Of a DNA stretch of 64,000 nucleotides, positions 44,008-53,584 are shown piece after piece. The position numbers and the translations under genes are program-made. The number at the start of each line of letters is the position of its first letter. Within the stretch, counting starts at the first letter, position 1. Under the pieces are notes generated by a model. The model was not told the DNA's origin. It did no database searches and saw nothing but the letters and a program-made list of their open reading frames with translations. This DNA comes from Blastococcus sp. DSM 46786. Its GTDB lineage: Bacteria; Actinomycetota; Actinomycetes; Mycobacteriales; Geodermatophilaceae. Where the stretch lies: NCBI RefSeq assembly GCF_900109665.1, contig NZ_FOAO01000004.1, forward strand, positions 1-64,000. The letters are read 5' to 3'.

Positions 44008-44849
44008 GCCACCGCGCGCTCGCCGCCTCCGGCCTGGTCGCGGGGTACCCGGGTGCGGCACCCGTCCTCGACGGGGCGGGGCTCACCGTCCCACCGGGCC
44101 GGCGGCTGGCGCTGCTGGGCGCCAACGGGTCGGGCAAGACCACGCTGCTGCGCTGCCTGTCCGGGGCGCTGCCCCCGGCCGCGGGCGTGATCACGGTCGA
44201 CGGCGCGCCGCTCCGGCACACCCGCCGCGGGCTGCGCGAGCACCGGCAGGTGGTGCAACTGGTGCTCCAGGACCCCGACGACCAGCTGTTCAGCGCCTCG
44301 GTCGGGCAGGACGTCTCGTTCGGCCCGCTGAACCTCGGCCTCGCCGAGGAGGAGGTGCGGGCCCGCGTCGCCGAGGCGCTCGCGCTGCTCGCCGTCGCCC
44401 CGCTGGCCGCCCGCCCGACGCACCAGCTCTCCTACGGGGAGCGCAAGCGGGTCGCCATCGCCGGCGCGGTCGCCATGCGCCCCTGCGTGCTGCTGCTCGA
44501 CGAGCCGACCGCCGGGTTGGACCCGACCGCGGTCGCCGACACCCTCGCCGCGCTCACCCGGCTGCAGGAGCACGACTCCACGGTGGTCATGAGCACCCAC
44601 GACGTCGACCTGGCGCTGCGCTGGGCCGACGAGGTGGCCGTCGTCGTCGACCGCACCGTGGTGCAGGGCCCGCCCGGCAGGATCCTCGGCGACGGCGACC
44701 TGCTCGCCCGCGCGCGGCTGTCCCGCCCCTGGGCGCTCGCGGTCGGTGCCCGGCTGCGCGCACTCGGCCTGCTCCCCGACGGGCCGCTCCCCCGGGACGC
44801 CACCGGGCTGCTGGCCGCCCTCCCCGACCGCCCGGGGGTGCCGACGTGA
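44004..44849 (+). CDS. cbiO: Cobalt ECF transporter ATPase CbiO
   Basis: 281 aa from GTG 44004. Walker [10 protein letters not shown] (about 36-44), Q-loop [11 protein letters not shown], signature [14 protein letters not shown], Walker [13 protein letters not shown] and switch His in [15 protein letters not shown]. One nucleotide-binding domain, so it works as a homodimer under CbiQ. Stop overlaps the following GTG (GTGA). Confidence 0.95.
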   Translation: MSHRALAASGLVAGYPGAAPVLDGAGLTVPPGRRLALLGANGSGKTTLLRCLSGALPPAAGVITVDGAPLRHTRRGLREHRQVVQLVLQDPDDQLFSASVGQDVSFGPLNLGLAEEEVRARVAEALALLAVAPLAARPTHQLSYGERKRVAIAGAVAMRPCVLLLDEPTAGLDPTAVADTLAALTRLQEHDSTVVMSTHDVDLALRWADEVAVVVDRTVVQGPPGRILGDGDLLARARLSRPWALAVGARLRALGLLPDGPLPRDATGLLAALPDRPGVPT

Positions 44850-46474
44850 GGTCCGTCGGCATCGGGCTCGCCTCCGGCGTGAGCGCCGCCGAGGTGCTGG
44901 CCGCCGTCGACGCGGTGCTCCCCGACCCGGCCGGGCCGGTCGCGCTGGCCACGCTGGACAGCCGGGTGCGCGAGCCGGGCCTGGTGGACGCCGCCGGGCG
45001 GCGTGGCTGGCCGCTCACCGGGCACCCGGCCGAGGTGCTGGCCGGCGTCCGCGTACCGGCACCGTCCGGCGCGGTCGCCCGGCGGGTCGGCACCCCGTCG
45101 GTCGCCGAGGCCGCCGCGCTGCTGACCGGTGGCGTGCTGGAGGTCGGCAAGACGGTGCACGGCCGGGTGACGGTCGCCGTCGCCCGGCTGCCGGACCCCG
45201 CCCACCCCGCTGCCGAGCCACCAGGAGGAACCGTGACCCCCCACGACGCACCGCACCCGGTCGGGCTGCGCCTGGCCGGGCGGCGCGTGGTCGTCGTCGG
45301 CGGTGGGGCGGCAGCGCACCGCGGCGCGGCGGGCCTGCTGGCCGCGGGCGCGCAGGTGGCGGTGGTCAGCCCCGACGTCACCCCGGCCCTGGAATCGGCG
45401 GCCGCGGCCGGGCGGCTCACCTGGTGCGCCCGCCCCTACGCCGCCGGCGACCTCACCGGCGCCTGGTTCGCCCTCGCCGCGACCGGCGACCCGGACGTCG
45501 ACGCCGCGGTGCTCGCCGACGCCGACCGGGAGCGGGTGTTCTGCGCCCGCACCGACGGCTCGCCGGCGGCCAGCGCCGAGCTGCCGGTCACCGGGCGCGC
45601 CGGGGACCTCGTCGTGGCGGTCCACGGCGCAGACGACCAGCGGGCGGCGGCCGGGCTCCGCGACGGCGTCCTCGCCGGTCTGGCGGACGGGACCCTGGCG
45701 GTGCGCCGGCGGGAGCACGGGCGCGGCAGCGTGGTGCTGGTCGGCGGGGGCCCCGGTGACCCCGGCCTGATCACCGTCCGCGGCCGCCAGGCCCTGGCCA
45801 CCGCCGACGTCGTCGTCGCCGACCACCTCGGCCCCCAGCCGCTGCTGGCCTCCCTGCCCCCCGAGGTCCAGATCATCGACGCCTCGAAACTGCCCCGCGG
45901 CCGCTCCATGGCCCAGGAGACCATCAACGACCTCCTCGTCAACCACGCCCGGGCCGGGCGCCGCGTCGTCCGCCTCAAGGGCGGGGACCCCTTCGTCTTC
46001 GGCCGCGGCTACGAAGAACTCCAGGCCTGCACCGCCGCCGGCATCCCCGTCGAGGTCGTGCCGGGCATCACCAGCGCCGTCGCCGTCCCCGCCCTCGCCG
46101 GCATCCCCGTCACCCACCGCGGCCTCACCCACGAGTTCGTCGTCGTCTCCGGCCACCTGCCCCCGGGCCACCCCCAGTCGCTGGTCGACTGGGCCGCCCT
46201 GGGCCGGCTCCGCGGCACCCTGGTCGTCCTCATGGGCGTCGACACCGCCCCCGCCATCGCCACCGCGCTGATCGGGCACGGCCGCGCGCCGGACACCCCC
46301 GTCGCCGTCGTCACCGACGGCTCCACCCCCACCCAGCGCGCCCTGCGCACCACCCTGGCCGACCTCCCCGCCACCCTCACCCAGCACGGAGTCCGCCCCC
46401 CGGCGGTCTGGGTCGTCGGCGAGGTGGCCCACCTCACGTCAGCCGGTCGAGGGCGTGTCGCGGCGTGCCGGTGA
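44846..46474 (+). CDS. cobA: CobE-like / precorrin-2 dehydrogenase / uroporphyrinogen-III C-methyltransferase fusion
   Basis: 542 aa in one frame from GTG 44846. Residues 1-115 are CobE/CbiG-C-like ([32 protein letters not shown]). Residues 130-290 are a Met8/CysG-N precorrin-2 dehydrogenase ([20 protein letters not shown]). Residues 292-542 are SUMT/Cob[65 protein letters not shown]. CobA makes precorrin-2, the entry to B12, siroheme and CobI. An internal ribosome site and GTG (45233) begin the dehydrogenase-CobA part, so a shorter 413-aa product may also be made. In relatives cobE and cobA are normally separate. Confidence 0.88.
   Translation: MRSVGIGLASGVSAAEVLAAVDAVLPDPAGPVALATLDSRVREPGLVDAAGRRGWPLTGHPAEVLAGVRVPAPSGAVARRVGTPSVAEAAALLTGGVLEVGKTVHGRVTVAVARLPDPAHPAAEPPGGTVTPHDAPHPVGLRLAGRRVVVVGGGAAAHRGAAGLLAAGAQVAVVSPDVTPALESAAAAGRLTWCARPYAAGDLTGAWFALAATGDPDVDAAVLADADRERVFCARTDGSPAASAELPVTGRAGDLVVAVHGADDQRAAAGLRDGVLAGLADGTLAVRRREHGRGSVVLVGGGPGDPGLITVRGRQALATADVVVADHLGPQPLLASLPPEVQIIDASKLPRGRSMAQETINDLLVNHARAGRRVVRLKGGDPFVFGRGYEELQACTAAGIPVEVVPGITSAVAVPALAGIPVTHRGLTHEFVVVSGHLPPGHPQSLVDWAALGRLRGTLVVLMGVDTAPAIATALIGHGRAPDTPVAVVTDGSTPTQRALRTTLADLPATLTQHGVRPPAVWVVGEVAHLTSAGRGRVAACR
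45222..45235 (+). promoter_or_regulatory. Internal Shine-Dalgarno and GTG start for CobA
   Basis: caggaggaaccgtg: a strong AGGAGG four bases before in-frame GTG 45233 ([16 protein letters not shown]). It marks what would be the ordinary cobA start if cobE ended before it. No stop codon separates them here, so both a fusion and a free CobA are possible from one frame. Confidence 0.7.
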
Positions 46475-46557
46475 CGCTGCGTGCCCGGGTTCGCGGCGCA
46501 GCGCGACGGCTCCGGACGAAGTCGGCCGCAGGCATGGTGGTGCCGCGGATCGCCCCC

Positions 46558-46563
46558 TAGCGT
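46558..46563 (+). promoter_or_regulatory. Possible -10 element for the NlpC/P60 transcript
   Basis: tagcgt, with a purine-rich start region after it, lies about 90 bases before the c-di-AMP riboswitch. The same hexamer type occurs ahead of prfC (57358-57364). No convincing -35 is seen. Confidence 0.3.
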
Positions 46564-46650
46564 GGGCCCGTCCGGACGGACCCGTCCGTCGCTGAAACCG
46601 GTGACAGCCGCCCGGACGCCGCCGAACCACCCGCCGGATCCGTCCGGCAC

Positions 46651-46777
46651 CGGACCGGGGACCCACACGCACCACCGGGGTGAAGCGGCCGACCGGCCTG
46701 CACGGGCCGCCGGACGCCGGGCGCCTTCCCGCCCGAACCCGTCAGCTCACCCGGTAGGCGGCCGTGGAAGAAAGGAA
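46651..46777 (+). promoter_or_regulatory. c-di-AMP (ydaO/yuaA) riboswitch for the NlpC/P60 gene
   Basis: Conserved blocks in order: cggaccggggacccacacgc, accaccggggtgaagcggcc, then cccgaacccgtcagctcacc, cggtaggcgg and ggaagaaaggaag. The final purine block ends 12 bases before the ATG, so ligand binding may act near the ribosome site. It closely matches the element near 3.3 kb. Confidence 0.9.
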
Positions 46778-46789
46778 GACCCGCCGAAC

Positions 46790-48007
46790 ATGGCGAGTTC
46801 GCTCAGCCCTGCCCACCGCCGGATCACCGGTCGGCGGGCCCTGCTGGCCCTCGTGGCCGCCGGCGGCGTCGCCCTGACGCCGCTCCCCGCCTCTGCCGAG
46901 CCGCACCGGCCGGCCACCTCCCAGGAAGCCGCGGAGCTCATCGCCGCCCGCGCGCACGACCTGGAGGTCCTCACCGAGCGGTTCAACGAGACCCGTGAGC
47001 AGCTCAAGGCCACGCAGGCGGCCGCCGACGCGGCCGCCGAGGAGCTCACCGCCGCGCAGGCGGCGCTGACCGAGGCGCAGGACCGCGTCCGCACGGTGGC
47101 GCGCAGCGCCTGGACCAGCGACCGGCTGGGCACCGTGGAGGCGATGCTGACCAGCGGGTCGCCCACCGAGCTGGTGGACCGGATGGGCATGCTCGACACC
47201 ATCGCCGCGCACAACAACGGCGTGCTGGGTGAGGCCCAGAGCGCCGGGGAGGACGCCGAGCGCGCCCGGGCGGCCGCCGAGGAGGCCGCGGCCGACGCCC
47301 AGACGCAGGTCGAGCGCGTGGACGCCCAGCGGGCCCGGCTCGACGAGCAGATCGCCTCCTACCAGGCGCAGTACGAGCGGCTGAGCGCCGAGGAGCAGCG
47401 GGCCTCCCGGGCCGCCGCCGAGCGGCACGCCGCCGAGGAGGCCGCGGCCGCGCAGGCGGCCGAGACCGCGGCCGAGGCGGCGGAGGCGGCGGAGGCTCCT
47501 GGAGCGGCACCGGCCCCGCGGGCAGCGGCCCCCGCTCCGGCGCCCGCCGCCGCGGCGCCCGCACCGGCGCCCGCCGCCGCGGCGCCCGCACCGGCTCCCG
47601 CCGCTCCCCCGCCGCCGGCACCGCCGGCGCCGCCCGCCCCGTCCGGGGGCAGCGCGGCGGCGCAGACCGCGGTGAGCACGGCCATGGCACAGATCGGCGA
47701 CCCCTACGTGTGGGCGGCCGCCGGGCCGAACGCCTTCGACTGCTCGGGCCTGGTGCAGTACGCCTACGCGGCCGCCGGCATCAGCCTGCCGCACTCCAGC
47801 CGGATGCAGTCCACCATGGGCACGCCGGTCTCCCGGTCGGCCCTGCAGCCCGGCGACCTGGTGTTCTTCTACAGCCCGGTCAGCCACGTCGGCATCTACA
47901 TCGGCAACGGCCAGATGGTGCACGCCGCCACGTCCGGGGTGCCGGTGAAGGTCGCCTCCGTGGACTCGATGGGCGGCTACAACAGCGCCCGGCGCATCGC
48001 CGGCTGA
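46790..48007 (+). CDS. Secreted NlpC/P60 peptidoglycan endopeptidase (RipA/Cwl-like)
   Basis: 405 aa, ATG 46790. Signal peptide with an RR pair (TGRRALLALVAAGGVALTPL, cleavage after PASA near 36). Coiled coil 45-235 (DLEVLTERFNETREQLKATQ), an Ala/Pro linker with tandem APAPAAAAP units (about 236-290), and NlpC/P60 domain 293-405: catalytic Cys318 in DCSGLVQYAYAAAG, His366 in SHVGIYIGNG, and MVHAATSG. It cleaves peptide cross-links, probably between D-iGlu and meso-DAP. The coiled coil is the usual autoinhibitory or FtsX-binding part. Riboswitch control ties it to c-di-AMP. Confidence 0.94.
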   Translation: MASSLSPAHRRITGRRALLALVAAGGVALTPLPASAEPHRPATSQEAAELIAARAHDLEVLTERFNETREQLKATQAAADAAAEELTAAQAALTEAQDRVRTVARSAWTSDRLGTVEAMLTSGSPTELVDRMGMLDTIAAHNNGVLGEAQSAGEDAERARAAAEEAAADAQTQVERVDAQRARLDEQIASYQAQYERLSAEEQRASRAAAERHAAEEAAAAQAAETAAEAAEAAEAPGAAPAPRAAAPAPAPAAAAPAPAPAAAAPAPAPAAPPPPAPPAPPAPSGGSAAAQTAVSTAMAQIGDPYVWAAAGPNAFDCSGLVQYAYAAAGISLPHSSRMQSTMGTPVSRSALQPGDLVFFYSPVSHVGIYIGNGQMVHAATSGVPVKVASVDSMGGYNSARRIAG

Positions 48008-48013
48008 AAAACA

Positions 48014-48063
48014 CCCCCTGCCCCCCACCGCTCGCAAGCTCGCGGCGGGCCCCTGCAGGGGGG
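48014..48063. terminator. Hairpin / dispersed repeat after the NlpC/P60 gene
   Basis: ccccctgc (48014-48021) pairs with gcaggggg (48055-48062), enclosing accgctcgcaagctcgcggc. It is the inverse-orientation copy of the element at 34332-34382. It begins six bases after the stop, so it likely terminates transcription. Confidence 0.65.
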
Positions 48064-48168
48064 AGCCGGCCGGCATCATCGCCGGCTGACAGCCGCGGGA
48101 GCATCGCAGCGAGGAACGAGCGAGGAGCGGACCGGGGCGCGGAAGCCGGCCGGCATCACCGCCGGGTA
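48064..48168 (+). repeat. Dispersed GCAGCGAGGA module with copies of the upstream gene tail
   Basis: After the hairpin, atcgccggctga (48078-48089) repeats exactly the last codons and stop of the NlpC/P60 gene (47996-48007). Then gcatcgcagcgaggaacgag (48101-48120) and gcgaggagcggaccggggcg form the core shared with 57.2 kb. A third, decayed tail copy (atcaccgccgggtag, 48156-48170) closes it. The 48169-48256 stretch up to the MFS gene holds nothing else I can assign. Confidence 0.75.
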
Positions 48169-48256
48169 GCTCCTCCGGTGCGCGGGCGGCCCGGCCGCCC
48201 GCGCACCGGGACCTCGGCGGCGGCCGCCAGGGCTGCGCGTGGGACGATCGCCTCTC

Positions 48257-49486
48257 GTGCGGGTCGGGACGGGGGGCGGGCTGCCCCGCGAGGTCAGGGT
48301 CCTGGCGGTCATCGCCTTCGTCGTGGCCCTGGGCTTCGGCATCGTCGCCCCGGCCATCCCGCTGTTCGCCCGCTCCTTCGGCGTCGGGACCACCGCCGTC
48401 GGCCTCGCGGTCAGCGCCTTCGCCTTCTTCCGCTTCGTCTCGGCCTTCAGCGGCGGCACCCTGGTCGAGCGGTTCGGCGAACGGCTGGTGCTCGCCGCCG
48501 GGCTGGTGATCGTCGCCGTCACCACCGGGCTCGCGGGGCTCGCCGGGTCCTTCCCGCTCTTCCTCGGGTTGCGCGCCGCCGGTGGCATCGGCAGCGCGAT
48601 GTTCACCGTCGCGGCGCTGTCGCTGCTGCTGCGGGTCGCTCCGCCGTCGCACCGCGGCCGGGCCGCCGCCACCTGGCAGGGCGGCTTCATCCTCGGCGGC
48701 ATCGCCGGTCCCGCGGCCGGCGGGCTGCTGGCGGAGCTCTCACCGCGGCTGCCGTTCTTCCTCTACGCCGGCTTCCTGCTGGTCGCCGGCGCGGTCGGCA
48801 TGGCGCTGCTGCGCACCGCCGAGCCCGACCCGGCCGCGCCCGAGGCGGCCGACGTCGCCGGCCCCGACCTGGATGCCGGCCCGGTCCGGCTGGGCAGCGC
48901 GCTGCGCTCCCGGGTCTACCTGGCCGCGCTGGTGGCCAACTTCGGCGTCGGCTGGGTGCTGTTCGGCGTCCGCAACTCCCTGGTGCCGCTCTACGTCACC
49001 GAGGAGCTCGGGCGCACGGTGGCCTGGGCCGGGGCCGGCCTGCTGGCCGGCTCGCTCGCCCAGGCGCTGGGGCTGCTCCGCTCGGGCCGGCTGGTCGACG
49101 CCTGGGGACGGCGGCCCTCGCTCGTCCTCGGGGCGGCCCTGGCGACCGCGGCCATGGCGGTGCTGGTCCTGCCGTCGGCGATCTGGGCCTTCCTCCTCTC
49201 CATGGCCGTCTTCGGGCTCGGCGCCTCCCTGCTGGCCAGCGCACCGGCGGCGCTGGTCGGCGATCTCAGCGGCGGGCGGGGCGGCCGGGTGGTGGCCGTG
49301 TTCCAGATGTCGGCGGACCTCGGCGCCATCGCCGGCCCCCTGGTCGCCGGCTGGCTCACCGACGTGGCCGGCTTCCAGGTCGCGTTCGGCGTGAGCACCG
49401 CGGTGCTCGCCGCCGGCCTCGTCGGCGGGCTGGCGATCCCCCGGGCGGCGCCCGCCCCGGCACCGGCCGCGGCGCGCGCGGCCTGA
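48257..49486 (+). CDS. MFS transporter
   Basis: 409 aa from GTG 48257; an upstream GTG (48239) is an alternative. Twelve helices: VRVLAVIAFVVALGFGIVAP opens the first, and FVSAFSGGTLVERFGERLVL contains the loop 2-3 motif in degenerate form. WQGGFILGGIAGPAAGGLLA fits helix 5 of DHA1-type exporters. The C-terminal tail is Ala/Pro-rich. Substrate unknown. Convergent with the ABC exporter, 13 bp apart. Confidence 0.87.
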   Translation: MRVGTGGGLPREVRVLAVIAFVVALGFGIVAPAIPLFARSFGVGTTAVGLAVSAFAFFRFVSAFSGGTLVERFGERLVLAAGLVIVAVTTGLAGLAGSFPLFLGLRAAGGIGSAMFTVAALSLLLRVAPPSHRGRAAATWQGGFILGGIAGPAAGGLLAELSPRLPFFLYAGFLLVAGAVGMALLRTAEPDPAAPEAADVAGPDLDAGPVRLGSALRSRVYLAALVANFGVGWVLFGVRNSLVPLYVTEELGRTVAWAGAGLLAGSLAQALGLLRSGRLVDAWGRRPSLVLGAALATAAMAVLVLPSAIWAFLLSMAVFGLGASLLASAPAALVGDLSGGRGGRVVAVFQMSADLGAIAGPLVAGWLTDVAGFQVAFGVSTAVLAAGLVGGLAIPRAAPAPAPAAARAA

Positions 49487-49499
49487 CCCGGCCCGGCGC

Positions 49500-50327
49500 T
49501 CAGCGGCTCCGGTACAGCCGCGTGGTGATCGGCAGGAACACCAGGGCCAGCGCCGCGGCCACCGCGAGCGAGACCAGGATCGCCGGCACGTCGGGCTCCC
49601 CGGCCATGAGCGACCGCGACGCCGTCGCCAGGATCGAGATGGGGTTGACGTCGACGAACGCCTGCAGCGGCCCGGGCAGGGTGGCCGGGTCGACGAAGAC
49701 GTTGGACAGGAACGTCAGCGGGAAGATGGCCATGAAGCCGGCGTTCATGACGGCGTTCGGGCTGCGCAGCAGCAGGCCGAGCACCGAGAACACCCAGGAC
49801 AGCCCGAACGAGAAGACCACCACCAGCGCCAGGGCCGCGACGGCGCCGGTGACCCCGGCGTCGGGGCGGTAGCCGAGCAGGACGCCGACGGTGATGAGCA
49901 CCGTGCCGGCGATGACGTACCGGACGCTGTCCCCGAGCAGGGAGCCGAGCAGCGGGGCCGGGCGCCAGATGGGCAGCGAGCGGAACCGGTCGACGACGCC
50001 CTTGGTCAGGTCGGTGTTGAGCGCGACACCGGAGTAGACGGTGGTGAACAGCACCGACATGACCAGCAGGCCGGGCAGCGTGTAGTCCAGGTAGGCGCTG
50101 GTGGAGCCCGCGATCGCGCCGCCGAACAGGTACGTGAACATCAGCAGGAACATCACCGGCGTGACGGTGACGTCGAGCAGCTGCTCGGGGACGTGCTTGA
50201 CCTTCAGCATGCCCCGCCAGCCGAACGTGAGCGCCGTCTGCAGCGGGCCGGGCCGTGGCGGCCGCTCGGTGCCGGCGATCGCCCGGCGCACCGCCGCGGC
50301 GTCGGCGTCCGTGGTCGCGGTGGTCAT
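49500..50327 (-). CDS. ABC-2 type permease (DrrB-like)
   Basis: 275 aa, ATG 50327. Cytoplasmic N-terminus, then six helices; [40 protein letters not shown] and [20 protein letters not shown] are those of daunorubicin-resistance-type DrrB permeases. Exports a lipid or drug together with the ATPase encoded just before. Start overlaps the ATPase stop (ATGA). Confidence 0.9.
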   Translation of the reverse strand: MTTATTDADAAAVRRAIAGTERPPRPGPLQTALTFGWRGMLKVKHVPEQLLDVTVTPVMFLLMFTYLFGGAIAGSTSAYLDYTLPGLLVMSVLFTTVYSGVALNTDLTKGVVDRFRSLPIWRPAPLLGSLLGDSVRYVIAGTVLITVGVLLGYRPDAGVTGAVAALALVVVFSFGLSWVFSVLGLLLRSPNAVMNAGFMAIFPLTFLSNVFVDPATLPGPLQAFVDVNPISILATASRSLMAGEPDVPAILVSLAVAAALALVFLPITTRLYRSR

Positions 50328-51313
50328 GACGTCTGCTCCTCCAGGGTCGGTGCGGGTCCGGGCGGCTCCTCCGCGCCGCGGCCGGTGAGCGCGAGGAAGA
50401 CCTCGTCCAGGCTGGGCTGGTCGAGCGAGAAGTGCGCGAGGCCGATGCCCGTCCGGGCCAGCTCGGCCACCGCGGTCGCGGCCCGGGCGGGGTCGGGGCA
50501 GGTGGCCGACAGGACCGCCGGGTCCGGCTCCAGGGAGACCGGGCCCAGCGCGCGATCCAGGACGTCGGCCGCGTCGGGGCGGCGGTCCGGGTCGAGCAGC
50601 CGCACGTGCAGCGCCCCGGTGCCCACCGAGGCCTTCAGCTGGGCCGGTGTGCCCTCGGCGATCACCCGGCCGCGGTCGATCACCGCGATCCCGTCGGCGA
50701 GCTGGTCGGCCTCCTCGAGGTACTGCGTGCAGAGCAGGATCGTGGTGCCCCCGGCCACCAGTGCGCGGGCGATCTCCCACACCTGGTTGCGCGACCGCGG
50801 GTCCAGCCCGGTGGTCGGCTCGTCGAGGAACATCAGCCGCGGGGTGACCACGATGCTCGCCGCGATGTCCAGCCGGCGGCGCATGCCCCCGGAGTAGTGC
50901 TTGACCAGCTTGCCGGCGGCCGCCGCGATGCCGAAGGCCTCCAGCAGCTCGTCGGCGCGGGCCCGTGCCCCGGCGCGCGACAGCCCCAGGAGCCGGCCGA
51001 GCAGCACGAGGTTCTCCCGCCCGGTCAGCTCCTCGTCGACCGACGCCAGCTGGCCGGTCAGGCTCACCTGCGCGCGCACGGCGTCGGCCTCGGTGACCAC
51101 GTCGTGCCCGAGCACCCGGGCGCTGCCGGAGTCGGGCCGGATGAGCGTGGCCAGCATCCGGATGGTCGTGGTCTTGCCCGCCCCGTTGGGGCCGAGCACG
51201 CCGTACACCGTCCCGGCCGGGACGGCGAGGTCGAGCCCGCTCACCGCGGTCGTCGTCCCGTAGGACTTGGTCAGCGCCGTCGCCTCGACGGCCAGTGGTG
51301 CGTGCAGCGCCAT
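50324..51313 (-). CDS. ABC exporter ATP-binding protein (DrrA-like)
   Basis: 329 aa, ATG 51313. [20 protein letters not shown], Walker [11 protein letters not shown] (about 39-48), signature [15 protein letters not shown], Walker [21 protein letters not shown] and the DrrA C-terminal extension ([16 protein letters not shown]). Drives the coupled permease. The 250 bp to the divergent globin gene hold a palindrome at 51421-51436 and otherwise nothing assignable. Confidence 0.93.
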   Translation of the reverse strand: MALHAPLAVEATALTKSYGTTTAVSGLDLAVPAGTVYGVLGPNGAGKTTTIRMLATLIRPDSGSARVLGHDVVTEADAVRAQVSLTGQLASVDEELTGRENLVLLGRLLGLSRAGARARADELLEAFGIAAAAGKLVKHYSGGMRRRLDIAASIVVTPRLMFLDEPTTGLDPRSRNQVWEIARALVAGGTTILLCTQYLEEADQLADGIAVIDRGRVIAEGTPAQLKASVGTGALHVRLLDPDRRPDAADVLDRALGPVSLEPDPAVLSATCPDPARAATAVAELARTGIGLAHFSLDQPSLDEVFLALTGRGAEEPPGPAPTLEEQTS

Positions 51314-51420
51314 GGGTACCTCACCCGGGTTCGCGTCGTGCGGTTGCCTCGTGGTGTCAGACCGACTCTCCCCGCCCGGCTCATCGGCGGCGAGCGAGTT
51401 TTCTTCCCCGGGCCGCGAGG

Positions 51421-51436
51421 GAGGTTCAGAAACCTC
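51421..51436. promoter_or_regulatory. Palindrome in the ABC/globin divergent promoter region
   Basis: gaggttcagaaacctc: arms gaggtt/aacctc with a 4-bp spacer, in an AT-richer patch between divergent genes. It could be an operator for either. It does not match NsrR or other nitric-oxide regulators that I know. Confidence 0.35.
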
Positions 51437-51563
51437 GGTCCAACCCGTGTGACTCCGAGTGCACCGGGGAACGGCCAAGCGCAGCGCGCAGGCGTCGTCG
51501 CGCACCGGAGCCGGTGCGCGCTCGGCCGGACGGACGGAACCCGCCGCGAGGAGGCACGCACCG

Positions 51564-52703
51564 ATGGACATCGCCGCGATGCGGGCCAGCTTCGCCAAGG
51601 CGGCCGCCACCGGCGACGAGGCGCCGCTGTACTTCTACTCGCACCTGTTCCTCAGCCACCCCGAGACCCGTGCGATGTTCCCGGTCTCCATGGCCCACCA
51701 GCGCGACCGGTTCTTCCACGCGCTGGGCGAGGTGGTGTCGCACGTCGACGACCTCGATGGGCTGGTGCCGATCCTCAAGCAGCTGGGCCACGACCACCGC
51801 AAGTTCGGCACGCTGCCGGCGCACTACCCCGCGGTGATGCCCAGCTTGCTCGCGACGCTGGAGCACTTCGACGACGAGTGGGACGAGCACCGTGCGCGCA
51901 CCTGGACGGAGGCCTACGAGCTCGTCGCGTCGGTGATGGTCCAGGGCGCCGAGGAGTCCGCGGACCAGCCGGCCACGTGGCGGGCCGAGGTGGTGGCGCA
52001 CGAGCGCCGCGCGATCGACGTGGCGGTGCTGCAGGTGCGGCCCGAGGTGCCGGTCAACTACCTCGCCGGGCAGTCGATGTCGCTGGAGATGGACCGCCGC
52101 CCCCGGCTGTGGCGCTACTACTCCCCCGCCAACGCACCGCGCGAGGACGGCACGCTGGAGCTGCACGTGAAGGCGCGCCCCGGCGGCCCGGTCAGCACCG
52201 CGCTGGTGCGCAGCACCGAGGTGGGCGACCTGCTGCGCCTGGGCCCCCCGCTGGGCGAGCTCACGCTGTCCGACAGCTCCGACCGCGACCTGCTGCTCGT
52301 CGCCGGCGGCATGGGCCTCGCGCCGCTCAAGGCGCTGGTCGACCAGGTGGCCCGGCAGGGCCCGGCCCGCCGGGTCGACCTCTACGTCGGCGCCCGCACC
52401 GAGGACCAGCTCCACGACCGCGCGGCGATCGCTGAGCTGCAGGCCGCCCACCCGTGGCTGGGCGTGACCTGCGCGGTCTCCGACGACGACCTGTCCGGGC
52501 TGGAGCACGGCGACGTGGGGGACGTCGTCCTCCGGCACGGGCCGTGGCTCAGCCGGGAGGTGTACGTGGCCGGTCCGGCGCCCATGGTGGACGCGACCGT
52601 CGAGGGCCTCCTGCGGCACGGCGTGCCACGGGAGCGGGTGCGCAGCGAGGTGTTCGCCCCTAGCCGACCGGGGCCCAGTGCCGAGGGGAAGGTGACCGAA
52701 TGA
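51564..52703 (+). CDS. Flavohemoprotein-like globin with FAD/NAD(P) reductase domain
   Basis: 379 aa from ATG 51564 after GAGGAGG. Globin domain (1-140): [20 protein letters not shown], and the proximal His region LGHDHRKFG with His78. The reductase part follows: FAD-binding [15 protein letters not shown](P)-binding [19 protein letters not shown] and CAVSDDD, ending [18 protein letters not shown]. Such proteins turn NO to nitrate using O2 and NAD(P)H, though actinobacterial type II forms may differ in activity. Stop overlaps the DivIVA-like start (ATGA). Confidence 0.9.
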   Translation: MDIAAMRASFAKAAATGDEAPLYFYSHLFLSHPETRAMFPVSMAHQRDRFFHALGEVVSHVDDLDGLVPILKQLGHDHRKFGTLPAHYPAVMPSLLATLEHFDDEWDEHRARTWTEAYELVASVMVQGAEESADQPATWRAEVVAHERRAIDVAVLQVRPEVPVNYLAGQSMSLEMDRRPRLWRYYSPANAPREDGTLELHVKARPGGPVSTALVRSTEVGDLLRLGPPLGELTLSDSSDRDLLLVAGGMGLAPLKALVDQVARQGPARRVDLYVGARTEDQLHDRAAIAELQAAHPWLGVTCAVSDDDLSGLEHGDVGDVVLRHGPWLSREVYVAGPAPMVDATVEGLLRHGVPRERVRSEVFAPSRPGPSAEGKVTE

Positions 52704-53470
52704 CCACCACCGAGACGTCCGGGGCCGGAGGGAACGCACGGCGGCTGACGCCGGAGCAGATCCGTGGTGCCCGGTTCACGGGCGGCACGATGCTGCACCC
52801 CGGCTACGACCAGGGCGAGGTCGACCGCTTCCGGGAGCTGGTGGCCGCGGAGGTGGGCAGCCTCGCGGACGAGCGCGACGACCTGCGCCGCCAGGTCGCC
52901 GCGCTGCAGGAGCGCCTCTCGGGCGTCGTGGTGCCCGCGCCGCCGAGTGAGCAGGCGGTGAAGATCCTGGCCAGCGCTCAGCAGACGGCCGACGAGTACG
53001 TCGCCGAGGCCGAGGACTTCAGCCGGCAGATGACCGCCGAGGCCCGCGACCAGTACGAGGAGCAGCTGCGGCGCGCCCGCGAGAACGCCGGGGCGATCAT
53101 GCAGGCGGCGCAGGAGGCGGCCGCCCGGCTCACCGTGCCCACCGGCGGGGACGGCGACGCCGCAGGTGAGCGCACCACCGCCGAGCTGGAGGAGCAGGTG
53201 GCGTTCCTCAAGGCGTTCGCCCAGGCCTGCCGGGCGCAGCTGCGCGCCTACCTCGAGGCCCTGCTCACCGACGTCGAGACCGAGTGGGGGCGGGTCGACC
53301 CGGCGCTGGCACCCGAGGCGCTCGCCGCCGCCCAGACCGGACGGCGCCCCGGGGGCACCGTCGTCCCGCAGACGGCGTTCCACGGCAACAGCGCCGCCGG
53401 TCCGGCGGAGGACGCCGCGGAGGATGCGGACCGGGTCGCGCCCGCGGGGGCGCGCGCCACCGGCTCCTGA
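52700..53470 (+). CDS. DivIVA-domain coiled-coil protein
   Basis: 256 aa, ATG 52700. LTPEQIRGARFTGGTMLHPG and YDQGEVDRFRELVAAEV form the short N-terminal DivIVA segment. Coiled coils follow (about 45-75 and 95-150: EQAVKILASAQQTADEYVAE), then a helical block and an Ala/Pro tail. Related proteins mark poles or septa; this one is not Wag31 itself by length and sequence. Coupled to the globin-reductase gene, an odd pairing. The stop lies in a perfect 20-bp tandem duplication. Confidence 0.8.
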   Translation: MTTTETSGAGGNARRLTPEQIRGARFTGGTMLHPGYDQGEVDRFRELVAAEVGSLADERDDLRRQVAALQERLSGVVVPAPPSEQAVKILASAQQTADEYVAEAEDFSRQMTAEARDQYEEQLRRARENAGAIMQAAQEAAARLTVPTGGDGDAAGERTTAELEEQVAFLKAFAQACRAQLRAYLEALLTDVETEWGRVDPALAPEALAAAQTGRRPGGTVVPQTAFHGNSAAGPAEDAAEDADRVAPAGARATGS

Positions 53471-53500
53471 CCCACCGCCCCGGCTCCTGACCCACCGCCC
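53461..53500. repeat. Perfect tandem 20-bp duplication spanning the stop codon
   Basis: cggctcctgacccaccgccc occurs twice head to tail (53461-53480, 53481-53500). The first copy contains the real TGA (53468-53470). It resembles in miniature the gene-tail duplications after the NlpC/P60 and SpeE-like genes. Confidence 0.95.
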
Positions 53501-53584
53501 CCGGCGGCGGGGCGCTCGGTCACGCGTCGATCCTCCGGCGCGATAGGTTTCCCCCGAACCGCACCCCGCCGAGAGGCCCCCGCG

